A stretch of 64,000 nt of DNA from Mycobacterium sp. KBS0706 (GTDB lineage Bacteria; Pseudomonadota; Alphaproteobacteria; DSM-16000; Inquilinaceae). The stretch's first letter is position 1, and the number at the start of each line of letters is the position of its first letter. The notes beneath the pieces are model-generated. The model searched no databases. It had not been told where the DNA came from and was given only the letters and a program-made list of their open reading frames with translations. This document shows, in pieces, positions 27,398 through 35,886 of the stretch. The DNA is taken from assembly GCF_005938675.2 (NCBI RefSeq), contig NZ_VCCH02000004.1, forward strand, positions 62,001 through 126,000, read 5' to 3'. The translations under genes and the position numbers were made by a program.

Positions 27398-28327
27398 TCA
27401 TGCCTCCCAGGCTTCGGCACGCACGAAATGCCGGTCCGACACCTGCCGCATCGGCAGGAACACCGGCTCGAAATCGGGCGGCCGCACCGCGCTCGGGATC
27501 TCGTCCGCCAGCAGCAGGCGGTTCTCCGGCCGCTCGCGCGGATCGGCGACGGGGACGGAGGACAGGAGCTTGCGGGTGTAGCTGTGTCGCGGGTTGCCGA
27601 AGACCTCGCGCCGGCTGCCGATCTCGACGATCTGGCCGAGATACATCACCGCTACGCGATGGGCCATCCGCTCGACCACCGCCATGTCGTGCGAGATGAA
27701 CAGGACGGAGATCCCGGTCTCCGCCTGCAGATCCATCAGCAGGTTGATGACCTGGGCCTGGATGGTGACGTCCAGCGACGCCACCGCCTCGTCGGCGATC
27801 ACCAGCTTCGGTCGGGTGCTGAGCGCCCGGGCGATGCAGATGCGCTGGCGCTGGCCGCCGGAGAAGGCGTGCGGATGGCGTCGCGCATGCTCGGGCGACA
27901 GCCCCACCCGCTGCAGCAGCTCGGCGACGCGCGCCTGGATTTCGGCCCGCGACAGGCCGCCATGGACCAGCATCGGGTCGGCGATCGCCTGCCCCACCGT
28001 CATCCGCGGGTTCAGCGAGCTGAAGGGGTCCTGGAACACCATCTGCACCTGGCGGCGCAGGGCCTGGATTTCGCGCGCCGGCTGCCCCAGTGTCTCGCGG
28101 CCCTCGAACCGGATCGAGCCCGACACCGGCCGGTCCAGCTGCAGGATGCTGCGGCCGATGGTGGACTTGCCGCAGCCGCTTTCCCCGACCAGGGCCAGCG
28201 TCTCGCCCGGAAAGATCTCGAACGACACGTTCTCGACCGCATGGACGCGGCCGGTCACCTTGCCGAAGACGCCGGAGTGAAGATCGAACCGTGTGGTCAG
28301 CTTCTCGACCGCCAGGACCGGGGTCAT
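27398..28327 (-). CDS. Peptide ABC ATPase, DppF family
   Basis: A 309-residue ATPase with Walker A (GESGCGKST), Q-loop (VFQDPFSSLNPRMT), signature FSGGQRQRICIARAL, Walker B (LVIADEAVASLD) and switch His (ISHDMAVVER). The oligopeptide C-terminal extension is short and lacks the paired Cys motif seen in the other peptide-type ATPases here. Its start overlaps the DppD-type stop (ATGA). Confidence 0.9.
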   Translation of the reverse strand: MTPVLAVEKLTTRFDLHSGVFGKVTGRVHAVENVSFEIFPGETLALVGESGCGKSTIGRSILQLDRPVSGSIRFEGRETLGQPAREIQALRRQVQMVFQDPFSSLNPRMTVGQAIADPMLVHGGLSRAEIQARVAELLQRVGLSPEHARRHPHAFSGGQRQRICIARALSTRPKLVIADEAVASLDVTIQAQVINLLMDLQAETGISVLFISHDMAVVERMAHRVAVMYLGQIVEIGSRREVFGNPRHSYTRKLLSSVPVADPRERPENRLLLADEIPSAVRPPDFEPVFLPMRQVSDRHFVRAEAWEA

Positions 28328-29241
28328 GCCGGCACCGCCTCGACGCCCCGTGCGTCGAGCGTTTCGGCCAGGGCGTCGCCCGTCTCGACCAGCGGGAAGC
28401 GCTCGGGCTCGTCCTTGTCGGCCATGCTGCCCAGGCGCGGCACCGCGGCCAGCAGCGCCCGGGTATAGGCGTGCAGCGGCGTCTCGAACACCTCATAGAC
28501 CGTTCCGGTCTCCACAATCTCTCCCTTCAGCATGACGCAGATGCGGTCCGCCATCTCGGCCACCACGCCCATGTCGTGGGTGATGAACAGCACCGACATC
28601 CCGATCTCGCGCTGCAGCGCCCGGACCAGGTCCAGGATCTGGGCCTGGATGGTGACGTCCAGCGCCGTGGTCGGCTCGTCCAGGATCATCAGCGACGGGC
28701 GGCAGCACAGCGCCATGGCGATCATCACCCGCTGGCGCATGCCGCCGGACAGCTGGTGCGGATACTGGTCCAGCCGTTTCTCCGCCTCCGGCACCCGCAC
28801 CAGCTTCAGCGCGTTCAGCGCGATCGCGCGCGCCTCCGCCGCGCTCTTGCCCTGGTGCCGCATGATCGCCTCGGCGATCTGGAAGCCGATGCTGAACACC
28901 GGGTTCAGGCTGGCCATCGGGTCCTGGAACACCATCGAGATGTCGGAGCCCCGCACATTCTGCATCCGCTTCTGCGGCAGCCGGGCCAGGTCGGCCACCT
29001 CTCCGCCGCGGAGGCGCATGCGGACCGACCCGCCAACCAGCCGGGCGCCGTCATATTCGGCCAGCCGCATGATGGTCATCGCGGTGACCGACTTGCCGCT
29101 GCCCGATTCCCCGACCAGCGCCAGCGTCTCGCCCCGCCCGATATGGAACGAAACCCCCTTCACTGCGCGCAGGGTCTCGCCCCCGCCCAGGGAGAACGAC
29201 ACCTGGAGATTCTCGACCTCGAGCACGCGATCGTCCTGCAT
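28324..29241 (-). CDS. Peptide ABC ATPase, DppD family
   Basis: A 305-residue ATPase: Walker A (GESGSGKSV), Q-loop (VFQDPMASLNPVFS), signature [15 protein letters not shown], Walker B ([12 protein letters not shown]), switch His (ITHDMGVVAE). It is the first gene of the leftward Dpp-type operon and diverges from the M55 aminopeptidase gene across 105 bases that contain one copy of the shared 15-bp motif. Confidence 0.9.
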   Translation of the reverse strand: MQDDRVLEVENLQVSFSLGGGETLRAVKGVSFHIGRGETLALVGESGSGKSVTAMTIMRLAEYDGARLVGGSVRMRLRGGEVADLARLPQKRMQNVRGSDISMVFQDPMASLNPVFSIGFQIAEAIMRHQGKSAAEARAIALNALKLVRVPEAEKRLDQYPHQLSGGMRQRVMIAMALCCRPSLMILDEPTTALDVTIQAQILDLVRALQREIGMSVLFITHDMGVVAEMADRICVMLKGEIVETGTVYEVFETPLHAYTRALLAAVPRLGSMADKDEPERFPLVETGDALAETLDARGVEAVPA

Positions 29242-29270
29242 GGCGGCTCCGATGCTGGGGAAGAAGAAAT

Positions 29271-29285
29271 TTCCTATACGCTAAA
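29271..29285 (+). promoter_or_regulatory. Copy A of the TTCYKATACGMTAAA motif, divergent dppD-type/M55 promoter region
   Basis: The sequence TTCCTATACGCTAAA lies in the 105-base AT-rich gap between the divergent DppD-type ATPase and M55 aminopeptidase genes. It matches copies at 27371-27385 and 31564-31578 at 12 of 15 or more positions, with ATACG invariant. It probably binds the XRE-cupin regulator encoded at 30881-31492. Confidence 0.6.
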
Positions 29286-29346
29286 AAATACCGTATGCAA
29301 CAATGGTCGCCGTCACAAGCACCAATGACACGCCGGGAGGGAAGGA

Positions 29347-30150
29347 ATGCGTCTCTACATCTCCGCCGACATAGAAGGCATCGTCGGCGTGGTCACCCGC
29401 GACCATACAGGCCCCGAGGGCTTCGAATACGAGCGGGCGCGCAGCTGGATGACCGACACGGTGGTCGCCGCCTGCGAGGCCGCGCAGGAGGCCGGCGCGA
29501 CCGAAATCGTGATCAGCGATTCGCATGGCAACGGCGAGAGCCTGAAGATCGAGAAGCTGCCGGAGAGCGTGCAGCTGGTGCGCAGCTGGCCGCGGCCCTT
29601 GACCATGATGCAGGGGATCGAGGTCGGAGCGTTCGCCGGCGCCCTGCTGATCGGCTACCACGCCGGCGGCAGCAACCCTTCCGGCGTGCTGGCACACACG
29701 CTGACCGGCGCCTTCCAGGAGGTGCGGGTCAATGGCCAGGTGCTGAACGAGGCCGGGCTGAATGCCGCCATCGCCGGCCATTACGGCGTGCCGGTGATCT
29801 ACGCCTCGGGCGACGACGTGGCGACCGCCGAGATCCGCGACATCCTCGGGGATATCGAGACGACGACGGTGAAATGGGCGTATGGCACGCGCTCCGCCCG
29901 TACCATGATGCCGGCGGCGGCCCATAGGGCGGTACGTGACGGGGTGAAGCGGTCGATCGCCCGCATCGGTGAGGCCAGGCCGTTCCGGCTGAAGGGCCCC
30001 CTCGCGCTCGAGATCCGCTTCCGCGACCGCCAGAAGGTCGAGCACCTGACCTATCTGCGCTTCATCACCCAGGTCGACACCCACACCATCCGCTACGAGG
30101 CAGAGGATGCGGTCGACCTGTCGAAGTTCCTGATGTTCCTGCTCGGCTGA
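29347..30150 (+). CDS. dppA: M55 family D-aminopeptidase (DppA-like)
   Basis: A 267-residue zinc peptidase of the Bacillus subtilis DppA type, which forms a cytosolic decamer and cleaves D-amino acids from peptide N-termini. Metal ligands and neighbours are visible in order: SADIEG (Asp8, Glu10), SDSHGN (His60), GYHAGG (His105), and LNEAGLNA (Glu135), with His117 near the position of the proposed nucleophile. The ATG follows GGGAGGGAAGGA. It diverges from the Dpp importer that would bring in its substrate. Strong call at family level. Confidence 0.9.
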   Translation: MRLYISADIEGIVGVVTRDHTGPEGFEYERARSWMTDTVVAACEAAQEAGATEIVISDSHGNGESLKIEKLPESVQLVRSWPRPLTMMQGIEVGAFAGALLIGYHAGGSNPSGVLAHTLTGAFQEVRVNGQVLNEAGLNAAIAGHYGVPVIYASGDDVATAEIRDILGDIETTTVKWAYGTRSARTMMPAAAHRAVRDGVKRSIARIGEARPFRLKGPLALEIRFRDRQKVEHLTYLRFITQVDTHTIRYEAEDAVDLSKFLMFLLG

Positions 30151-30200
30151 AACGCCACGGCCACGATGTAAGCTCTCGACCGGCGCAACAAGACGCCGGG

Positions 30201-30884
30201 ATGGGGGACAACATGGCGAACATTGAGGACGAGGAATTCTGGAAGCCGCGCCGCTGTCTGCGCGAGCCGATTCCTGACATCTTCCATGCGGCGTTTCTGC
30301 TGGATCGGGCGGTGGGCGCTCACCTCGCCGGTGATCGCCCATCGGCTGAAAGGCTCATCCGAGAGGCGAACATGCCTTCGGTCAGGGCCTGGACGGAGTC
30401 ACTCTGGGGCAAAAAGGCGGCAAATCCGGATCAGTATAAATATTTCCGATTCCGACTAGTCCCTGCGGTTTCTTCGTATCCGCAAAAAGAAGAACGCACC
30501 GAAAAGAGAATGCCAACCTCAGAGGAACGGCGCTCAATTATCGAACGATACGGACGAAATTGCGTGTTTTGCGGCACCCCTCTGATATCAAAGGGAATTC
30601 AGACAGCAATCAGGCTCGCCTACCCAACGGCGTTGCCATGGGGAGATCGGAATGCGGATCAACACGCCGCATTCCAGTGCATGTGGATGCAGTTCGATCA
30701 CGTCCTTCCACATAGCCGCGGCGGCGACAACTCGATCGAGAACGTCGTCGTGACCTGCGCTCCGTGCAACTACGGCCGCGGTGAGCGCATATTGGAAGAG
30801 CTCGGTCTCATCGATCCTCGCACCGCGCCGATCCACAAGACGTCGTGGGATGGCCTGGAGAGATTTTCGCCCGCACGAATCTAA
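30201..30884 (+). CDS. HNH endonuclease-like protein (possible insertion)
   Basis: A 227-residue protein with a C-terminal HNH nuclease domain: CVFCG (about residue 121), the His-bearing FDHVLPHSRGGDNSIENVV, then CAPCNYGRG, giving two CxxC zinc knuckles around the HNH core. The N-terminal 100 residues are unrecognised. GC content drops in the middle (about 30420-30600) compared with both flanks. It interrupts an otherwise uniform D-peptide utilisation region and overlaps the regulator's 3' end by 4 bases. A second ATG at 30213 behind GGGGGA is an alternative start. Role unknown; could be a restriction-like or defence nuclease. Confidence 0.75.
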   Translation: MGDNMANIEDEEFWKPRRCLREPIPDIFHAAFLLDRAVGAHLAGDRPSAERLIREANMPSVRAWTESLWGKKAANPDQYKYFRFRLVPAVSSYPQKEERTEKRMPTSEERRSIIERYGRNCVFCGTPLISKGIQTAIRLAYPTALPWGDRNADQHAAFQCMWMQFDHVLPHSRGGDNSIENVVVTCAPCNYGRGERILEELGLIDPRTAPIHKTSWDGLERFSPARI

Positions 30885-31492
30885 GTCGCGAACAGCGAGC
30901 GCAGCGTCCCCTCCAGGTCGGGATCGGGGCTGGAGCAGACGGCCAGCACGGTGGCGTCGCCCTCGCCGACCGAGATGTAGGCATGGCCCATGGTGCTGTC
31001 GATGTAGATGCTGCCGCCCTTCTCCAGCCGCACCGGGGCGTAATGGTCGGTGTGCACCTCGATCGCGCCTTCCAGGACGTAGATGAACTCCTCGCCCGAA
31101 TGCCGGATCAGCGGGCCGAAATCGGCGATGTCGCGGGTCTTCACCCGGCCGATCTCCGGCACCATCCGCTTCCGCTGCAGCTCGGTGCAGAGATACAGGT
31201 AGTCGTAATTCTGGGTGATCTGCGGCAGCCCCTCTCCCGGCTGGCTGATCGACCGCCGGGCCAGCGCCGCCCCCGATCCCGCCGGCGGCGCCAGCAGCTC
31301 GGCCAAGTTGATGCCCAGCCCCTCGCTGATCTGCAGCAGCTTGTCGTAGGTCAGCGACATCTGGTCGTTCTCGACCTTCGACAGGGTCGAGACCGCGACC
31401 CCGGTCCGCTTGTTGACGTCCTGCAGCGTCCAGCCGTGCCGGCGCCGCAGCGCCTTCAGGCATTCCCCGAGCTTGGGCTGATTGGAGGACAT
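30881..31492 (-). CDS. XRE-family regulator with C-terminal cupin domain
   Basis: A 203-residue regulator. Residues about 10-70 are a lambda-repressor-type helix-turn-helix (GECLKALRRRHGWTLQDVNK and GVAVSTLSKVENDQM). Residues about 125-195 are a cupin sensor (EEFIYVLEGAIEVHTDHYAP, DSTMGHAYISVGEG). Such proteins sense small metabolites and often control amino-acid or amine catabolism. It diverges from the flavoenzyme gene across 140 bases that contain the shared 15-bp motif, which also occurs at the other two promoters of the region, so it is the best candidate for the local regulator. Confidence 0.87.
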   Translation of the reverse strand: MSSNQPKLGECLKALRRRHGWTLQDVNKRTGVAVSTLSKVENDQMSLTYDKLLQISEGLGINLAELLAPPAGSGAALARRSISQPGEGLPQITQNYDYLYLCTELQRKRMVPEIGRVKTRDIADFGPLIRHSGEEFIYVLEGAIEVHTDHYAPVRLEKGGSIYIDSTMGHAYISVGEGDATVLAVCSSPDPDLEGTLRSLFAT

Positions 31493-31563
31493 ACGCGGAC
31501 CCGGCCGATGGTTGGTCGATCACCCTATGTCGAGTGCCGGTCTTATCGCAAGAACCACGATTT

Positions 31564-31578
31564 TTCTTATACGATAAA
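31564..31578 (+). promoter_or_regulatory. Copy C of the TTCYKATACGMTAAA motif, divergent regulator/flavoenzyme promoter region
   Basis: The sequence TTCTTATACGATAAA lies between the divergent XRE-cupin gene and the flavoenzyme gene, followed by TTGACA at 31583-31588. Its position allows autoregulation and control of the flavoenzyme-M81-S12 operon. Confidence 0.6.
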
Positions 31579-31632
31579 CTGTTTGACATAAACACTATAG
31601 GCCCCCAGTCTTCGGCCGAAAGGGAGGTTCGG

Positions 31633-32787
31633 ATGGGCGTCGTCGACATCGCCGTGATCGGGGGAGGCATCGCCGGCGCGTCGCTGGCCCGCGCCGCCGC
31701 GGATAGCAGCCGGGTGCTGCTGCTGGAGCGCGAGAGCCAGCCCGGCTACCACGCCAGCGGCCGGTCCGCCGCCCTGTTCTCGGAGACCTACGGCAATGCC
31801 GTGGTGCGTGCCCTGTCGACCGGCAGCCGCGATGTCCTGCGCGCCCCGCCCGAAGATTTCGCCGGTTTCGTCCTGACCCGCCCGCGCGGCGCCATGCATG
31901 TCGGCCGGCCGGGCCAGGAGGACGCAATTCGCGGCCGGGCGGAGGCGCTGGCCGCCCTGGTGCCGAGCGTGCGCGAGATCGGCGCCGCCGACGCCACGGC
32001 CCGGTTCCCGGTGCTGCAGCCGCAGCGCGTCGGCGGCGCGGTGTTCGAACCGGAGGCGCTGGATCTCGACACCAACGGCATGCTGCAGGGGTCGCTGCGC
32101 GGCCTGCGCCGGCGCGGCGGCGAGGTCCGCACCGGGGCCGAGGTCACGGCGCTGACGAAGCTGCCGGGCGGCGGCTGGCGGATCGACACGACGGCCGGCG
32201 CGGTCGAGGCCGGCATCGTGGTCAACGCCGCCGGATCCTGGGCCGACGCGATCGCCGCCCTGGCCGGTGTCGCGCCGGTCGGGCTGGTGCCGAAGCGACG
32301 CACCGCCTTCCTGTTCGATGTGCCGGGTTATGACGTGGACGGCTGGCCGATGGTGGTCGACCTGGACGAGACCTTCTACATCAAGCCGGACGCCGGCAAG
32401 CTGCTGGGCTCCCCCGCCGACGAGACGCCGAGCCCGCCCTGCGACGCGCAGCCGGAGGAGATCGACATCGCCGTCGCGGTCGACCGGATCGAGGGCGCGA
32501 CCACGCTGCAGATCCGGCGCCTGACCCATCGCTGGGCCGGGCTGCGCAGCTTCGTCGCCGACAAGACACCGGTGCTGGGCTTCGACCCGGCGGCGCCGGG
32601 CTTCTTCTGGTGTGCCGGCCAGGGCGGCTACGGCTTCCAGACCGCGCCGGCGATGGCCCGGCTGGGCGCGGCGCTGCTGCGCGGCGACCCGGTCCCCGCG
32701 GACCTCGCCCGACTGGGCGTCACCGCCGCCGCCCTTGCCCCCGGCCGGTTCCGCGCCGGTCCAGAACCGCTGGAGCCGCAGCCGTGA
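31633..32787 (+). CDS. FAD-dependent oxidoreductase, D-amino-acid oxidase/dehydrogenase-like
   Basis: A 384-residue DAO-fold flavoenzyme with an N-terminal FAD site (IAVIGGGIAGASLARAAAD), a strand-2 acid (LLLERES), the HASGRSAALF loop and a C-terminal FWCAGQGGYGFQTAPAMARL segment. ATG 31633 follows AGGGAGG. It probably oxidises the D-amino acids released by the neighbouring aminopeptidases. Its TGA overlaps the GTG start of the next gene. Confidence 0.83.
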   Translation: MGVVDIAVIGGGIAGASLARAAADSSRVLLLERESQPGYHASGRSAALFSETYGNAVVRALSTGSRDVLRAPPEDFAGFVLTRPRGAMHVGRPGQEDAIRGRAEALAALVPSVREIGAADATARFPVLQPQRVGGAVFEPEALDLDTNGMLQGSLRGLRRRGGEVRTGAEVTALTKLPGGGWRIDTTAGAVEAGIVVNAAGSWADAIAALAGVAPVGLVPKRRTAFLFDVPGYDVDGWPMVVDLDETFYIKPDAGKLLGSPADETPSPPCDAQPEEIDIAVAVDRIEGATTLQIRRLTHRWAGLRSFVADKTPVLGFDPAAPGFFWCAGQGGYGFQTAPAMARLGAALLRGDPVPADLARLGVTAAALAPGRFRAGPEPLEPQP

Positions 32788-34247
32788 AGATCTTCATCGC
32801 CGCCCTGATCACCGAGACCAACACCTTCTCGCCGCTGCCGACCGGCGCCGCCGGCTTCTATGCGCCGGAGACCTACCGGCGGCGCGACGCCAGCCTGGAC
32901 CACACGGCGGCCGAGACGATCTGCCAGAAGACCTGGCGCCGGCTGGCCGGGCGCGACGGGCATGAGGTGGTCGAGAGCGTCACCGCAATCGCCCAGCCGG
33001 CCGGGACCACCATCCGGTCGCTCTACGAGAGCCTGCGCGACGACATCCTCGAGGATCTGCGGCAGGCCGGACCGGTCGACATCGTGCTGCTGCTGATGCA
33101 TGGCGCGATGGTGGCCGACGGCTATGACGACTGCGAGGGCGACACGGCCGAGCGGGTGCGCGCCATCGTCGGCCCGGACGTGCCGGTCGGGATGGAGCTG
33201 GACCTGCACTGCCACCTGACCGACCGGATGGTCGAGGCCTGCACTGCGATCATCGGCTTCAAGGAATACCCGCACACCGACATGGAGCCGCGGGCGATCG
33301 AGCTGTACGAGCTGTGCCTGCGCGCCCGCCGCGGCGAGATCCGGCCGGTGATGGCGCTGCACGACTGCCGCATGATCGGCATGTGGCGCACGCCCATCGA
33401 GCCGATGCGCGGCTTCGTCGACCGCATGCAGGCGCTGGAGGGAAGCGACGGCATCCTGTCGGTCACCTTCGGCCATGGTTTCCCCTGGGGCGATGTCGAG
33501 GATGTCGGCGCGCGCATGCTAGTGGTGGCCGACGGCGACCGCGAACGCGCCCGCCGCGTGGCCGAGGATCTGAGCCGGGAGATCTGGGACCTGCGCCATG
33601 CCACGGCGACGCCGCACGACACGGCAGACGAGGCGCTGGACCATGCGCTGGCGGCGCCGCGCGGCCCGGTGGTGCTGGCCGATGTGGCCGACAATGCCGG
33701 CGGCGGCGCGCCCGGCGACAGCACCTTCATCCTGCGCCGGATCATCGACCGCGGCATCGGCAACGTGGTCAGCGGCTGCTACTGGGACCCGCAGGCGGTG
33801 GCGCTGTGCGAGGAGGCCGGCGAAGGTGCTGTCTTCGACCTGCGCATCGGCGGCAAATGCGGCCCGGCCTCGGGCGACCCGGTCGATCTGCGCGTCACCG
33901 TCAAGCGGGTGCTGCCGGAGCTGCACCAGACCGGGCTGAGCGAGGACTGGGCGCCGCTGGGCCGCGGCGTCTGGGTGCAGGCGGCCAATGCGGTCGACCT
34001 GGTGCTGGTGACGCTGCGCGGCCAGACCTTCGCCCCCGACGCCTTCACCGCCTTCGGCATCGACCCGTCGCGCAAGGCGATCGTGGTGGTGAAGTCGACC
34101 CAGCATTTCCATGCCGGCTTCGCCCCGATCGCCGCCGAGATCCGTTACGTCACCACGCCGGGGGCGATCCCGCCCAGCTTCGGCGATATTCCCTACACCA
34201 AGCGCCGCCTGCCGTTCTGGCCGCGCGTCGAGAACCCCTTCGCCTGA
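32784..34247 (+). CDS. M81 family metallopeptidase (MlrC/microcystinase-C-like)
   Basis: A 487-residue zinc hydrolase. The metal ligands of MlrC (Asp, His, His spaced by 2 and 22 residues) appear as Asp140 and His142 in ELDLHCHLT and His164 in YPHTD, the same spacing. The N-terminal TETNTFSPLPT and C-terminal QHFHAGFAPIA segments are also family features. It starts with GTG in a GTGA overlap with the flavoenzyme stop. MlrC degrades linearised microcystin peptides with D-amino acids, which agrees with the neighbouring D-peptide enzymes; the true substrate here is unknown. Confidence 0.85.
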   Translation: MKIFIAALITETNTFSPLPTGAAGFYAPETYRRRDASLDHTAAETICQKTWRRLAGRDGHEVVESVTAIAQPAGTTIRSLYESLRDDILEDLRQAGPVDIVLLLMHGAMVADGYDDCEGDTAERVRAIVGPDVPVGMELDLHCHLTDRMVEACTAIIGFKEYPHTDMEPRAIELYELCLRARRGEIRPVMALHDCRMIGMWRTPIEPMRGFVDRMQALEGSDGILSVTFGHGFPWGDVEDVGARMLVVADGDRERARRVAEDLSREIWDLRHATATPHDTADEALDHALAAPRGPVVLADVADNAGGGAPGDSTFILRRIIDRGIGNVVSGCYWDPQAVALCEEAGEGAVFDLRIGGKCGPASGDPVDLRVTVKRVLPELHQTGLSEDWAPLGRGVWVQAANAVDLVLVTLRGQTFAPDAFTAFGIDPSRKAIVVVKSTQHFHAGFAPIAAEIRYVTTPGAIPPSFGDIPYTKRRLPFWPRVENPFA

Positions 34248-34263
34248 CACCCGGGAGGACGCG

Positions 34264-35883
34264 ATGAGCCAAGACAGCCCCCTGCCCCCGGACCTCGGCA
34301 CCCGGATCGATTCGCTGTTCGCACGCTGGGCCCGTCCGGATTCGCCCGGCGCCGCGGTCAGCGTCACCCGGCACGGGCGCGAGATCCATCGCGGCTGCTA
34401 CGGCATGGCCGACCTGGCCCACGCCGTGCCGATCGACGAGCGCACGGTGATCCGCATCGGGTCGCAGACCAAGCAGTTCACCGTGCTGCTGGCGCTGATG
34501 CTGGAGGCCGAGGGCAAGTTGTCGATGGAGGACGACGTCCGCCGCCACCTGCCCTGGCTGCCGGAATATCCGGAGACGGTGACGCTGCGCCACCTGGCCA
34601 CCAATGTCGGCGGCCTGCGGGATTTCCTGGAGATCATGATGCTGGGCGGGCTGGACATCGGCGCGCCGTCCACCCGGGCCGGGGCGCGGCGGATCATCGC
34701 CGGCCACAAGGCCGTGAACTTCCGGCCCGGCACCGACCTGATCTACTGCAACACCGGCTTCTTCCTGCTGTCGGAGATCGTCGAGCAGGTCTCCGGCAAG
34801 AGCTTCAACGACCTGCTGGAGGAGCGCATCACCGGGCCGCTGGGCATGCGCGACACCCGGCTGATGCGCTGGGATGCCGAGATCCTGCCGCGGCTGGCCG
34901 ACCACCACACCCACGGGCCCGACGGCGGCTGGCACAAGGCGCAATGGGGCGTGGTGCTGGGCGGCGAAGGCGGCATGGTCTCGACCCTCGAGGATATGAA
35001 GCTCTGGCTGGCCAATCTCGACGCGCCGAAGGTCGGCACGCCGGCGATGTTCGCCCGGATGTCGTCGCCCGGCGCGGTGATCGACGGCATCCCGTCGCCC
35101 TATGGCCTGGGCCTCGTCGCCTGCCGCTATCGCGGCCTGTCCAGCATCGGCCATGGCGGCGGCGTCGCAGGCGGCCGCTCGGAATCGGTGCGCTTCCCGG
35201 AGGCCGGGATCGGCATCGTCATCCTCGGCAACACCGACGATATGGGGCCGTTCTCGCTCGCCCGCCGCATCCTGGACCTGGTGCTGGGCCATGAGCCCGG
35301 CCCGCCGCGTGCCGCCGGCGCCACCGAGCGTCTGGCCCGCGCCGCCGGGCTGTACCGGGCCGAGGATGGCGACGACGTGTTCGGCATCGCCGTGAAGGAC
35401 GGCGCGCCGGTGGTGGTCAACAACATGGGCGGCGGCCTGCCGATCGAGCAGGTCGGCGACGACAGCTTCATGCCCGAGCGGGGCATCGTGCCGCTGGAGT
35501 TCACGCCGCGCGACGACGGCGACATGGACACACGCTGGTTCGGCCGCCCGCGGCGCTTCCGCCGCCTGTCCGGCACCGCCCTGCCGACAGCGCCGGGCCT
35601 GGCCGGCCGCTATGCCGACGCCGCAACCGGCTTCACCGCGGAGATCGGCGACGAGGATGGCGAGACGGTGCTGCGCCTGCGCACGCCCTACGGCGCGTGG
35701 GAAGCAGTGCTGGAGGCCCGCGCTTCGGACCTGCATCTGGCGGTGCTGCGGCGGGCCCTCGCCGACACCCCGCCCCCGGCGGTCGAAGCCGGCGGCTGGC
35801 TGTTCACGGTCCGCCTCGTGGCCGACGGCATCTTGCTGAACGACGACCGCACCAAGCGTCTGCACCTGGCCCGCGTGGCTTGA
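34264..35883 (+). CDS. dap: S12 D-aminopeptidase, DAP-like
   Basis: A 539-residue penicillin-recognising enzyme close to the Ochrobactrum D-aminopeptidase DAP (520 residues). Catalytic motifs occur in order and at nearly the same spacing: Ser67-x-x-Lys70 (GSQTKQFT), Tyr161-Cys-Asn163 (LIYCNTGF) and His297-Gly-Gly (SIGHGGGVAGG). Two C-terminal beta domains are expected from the length. It removes N-terminal D-residues from peptides or amides in the cytosol. It lies 16 bases after the M81 gene with GGGAGGACG before the ATG. It is convergent with the dioxygenase gene, 3 bases between stops. Confidence 0.87.
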   Translation: MSQDSPLPPDLGTRIDSLFARWARPDSPGAAVSVTRHGREIHRGCYGMADLAHAVPIDERTVIRIGSQTKQFTVLLALMLEAEGKLSMEDDVRRHLPWLPEYPETVTLRHLATNVGGLRDFLEIMMLGGLDIGAPSTRAGARRIIAGHKAVNFRPGTDLIYCNTGFFLLSEIVEQVSGKSFNDLLEERITGPLGMRDTRLMRWDAEILPRLADHHTHGPDGGWHKAQWGVVLGGEGGMVSTLEDMKLWLANLDAPKVGTPAMFARMSSPGAVIDGIPSPYGLGLVACRYRGLSSIGHGGGVAGGRSESVRFPEAGIGIVILGNTDDMGPFSLARRILDLVLGHEPGPPRAAGATERLARAAGLYRAEDGDDVFGIAVKDGAPVVVNNMGGGLPIEQVGDDSFMPERGIVPLEFTPRDDGDMDTRWFGRPRRFRRLSGTALPTAPGLAGRYADAATGFTAEIGDEDGETVLRLRTPYGAWEAVLEARASDLHLAVLRRALADTPPPAVEAGGWLFTVRLVADGILLNDDRTKRLHLARVA

Positions 35884-35886
35884 TGC

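Noticed and set aside
30201..30884. HNH gene as part of an insertion sequence or homing element
   Set aside because: No flanking inverted or direct repeats and no transposase were visible, so only possible insertion is claimed.
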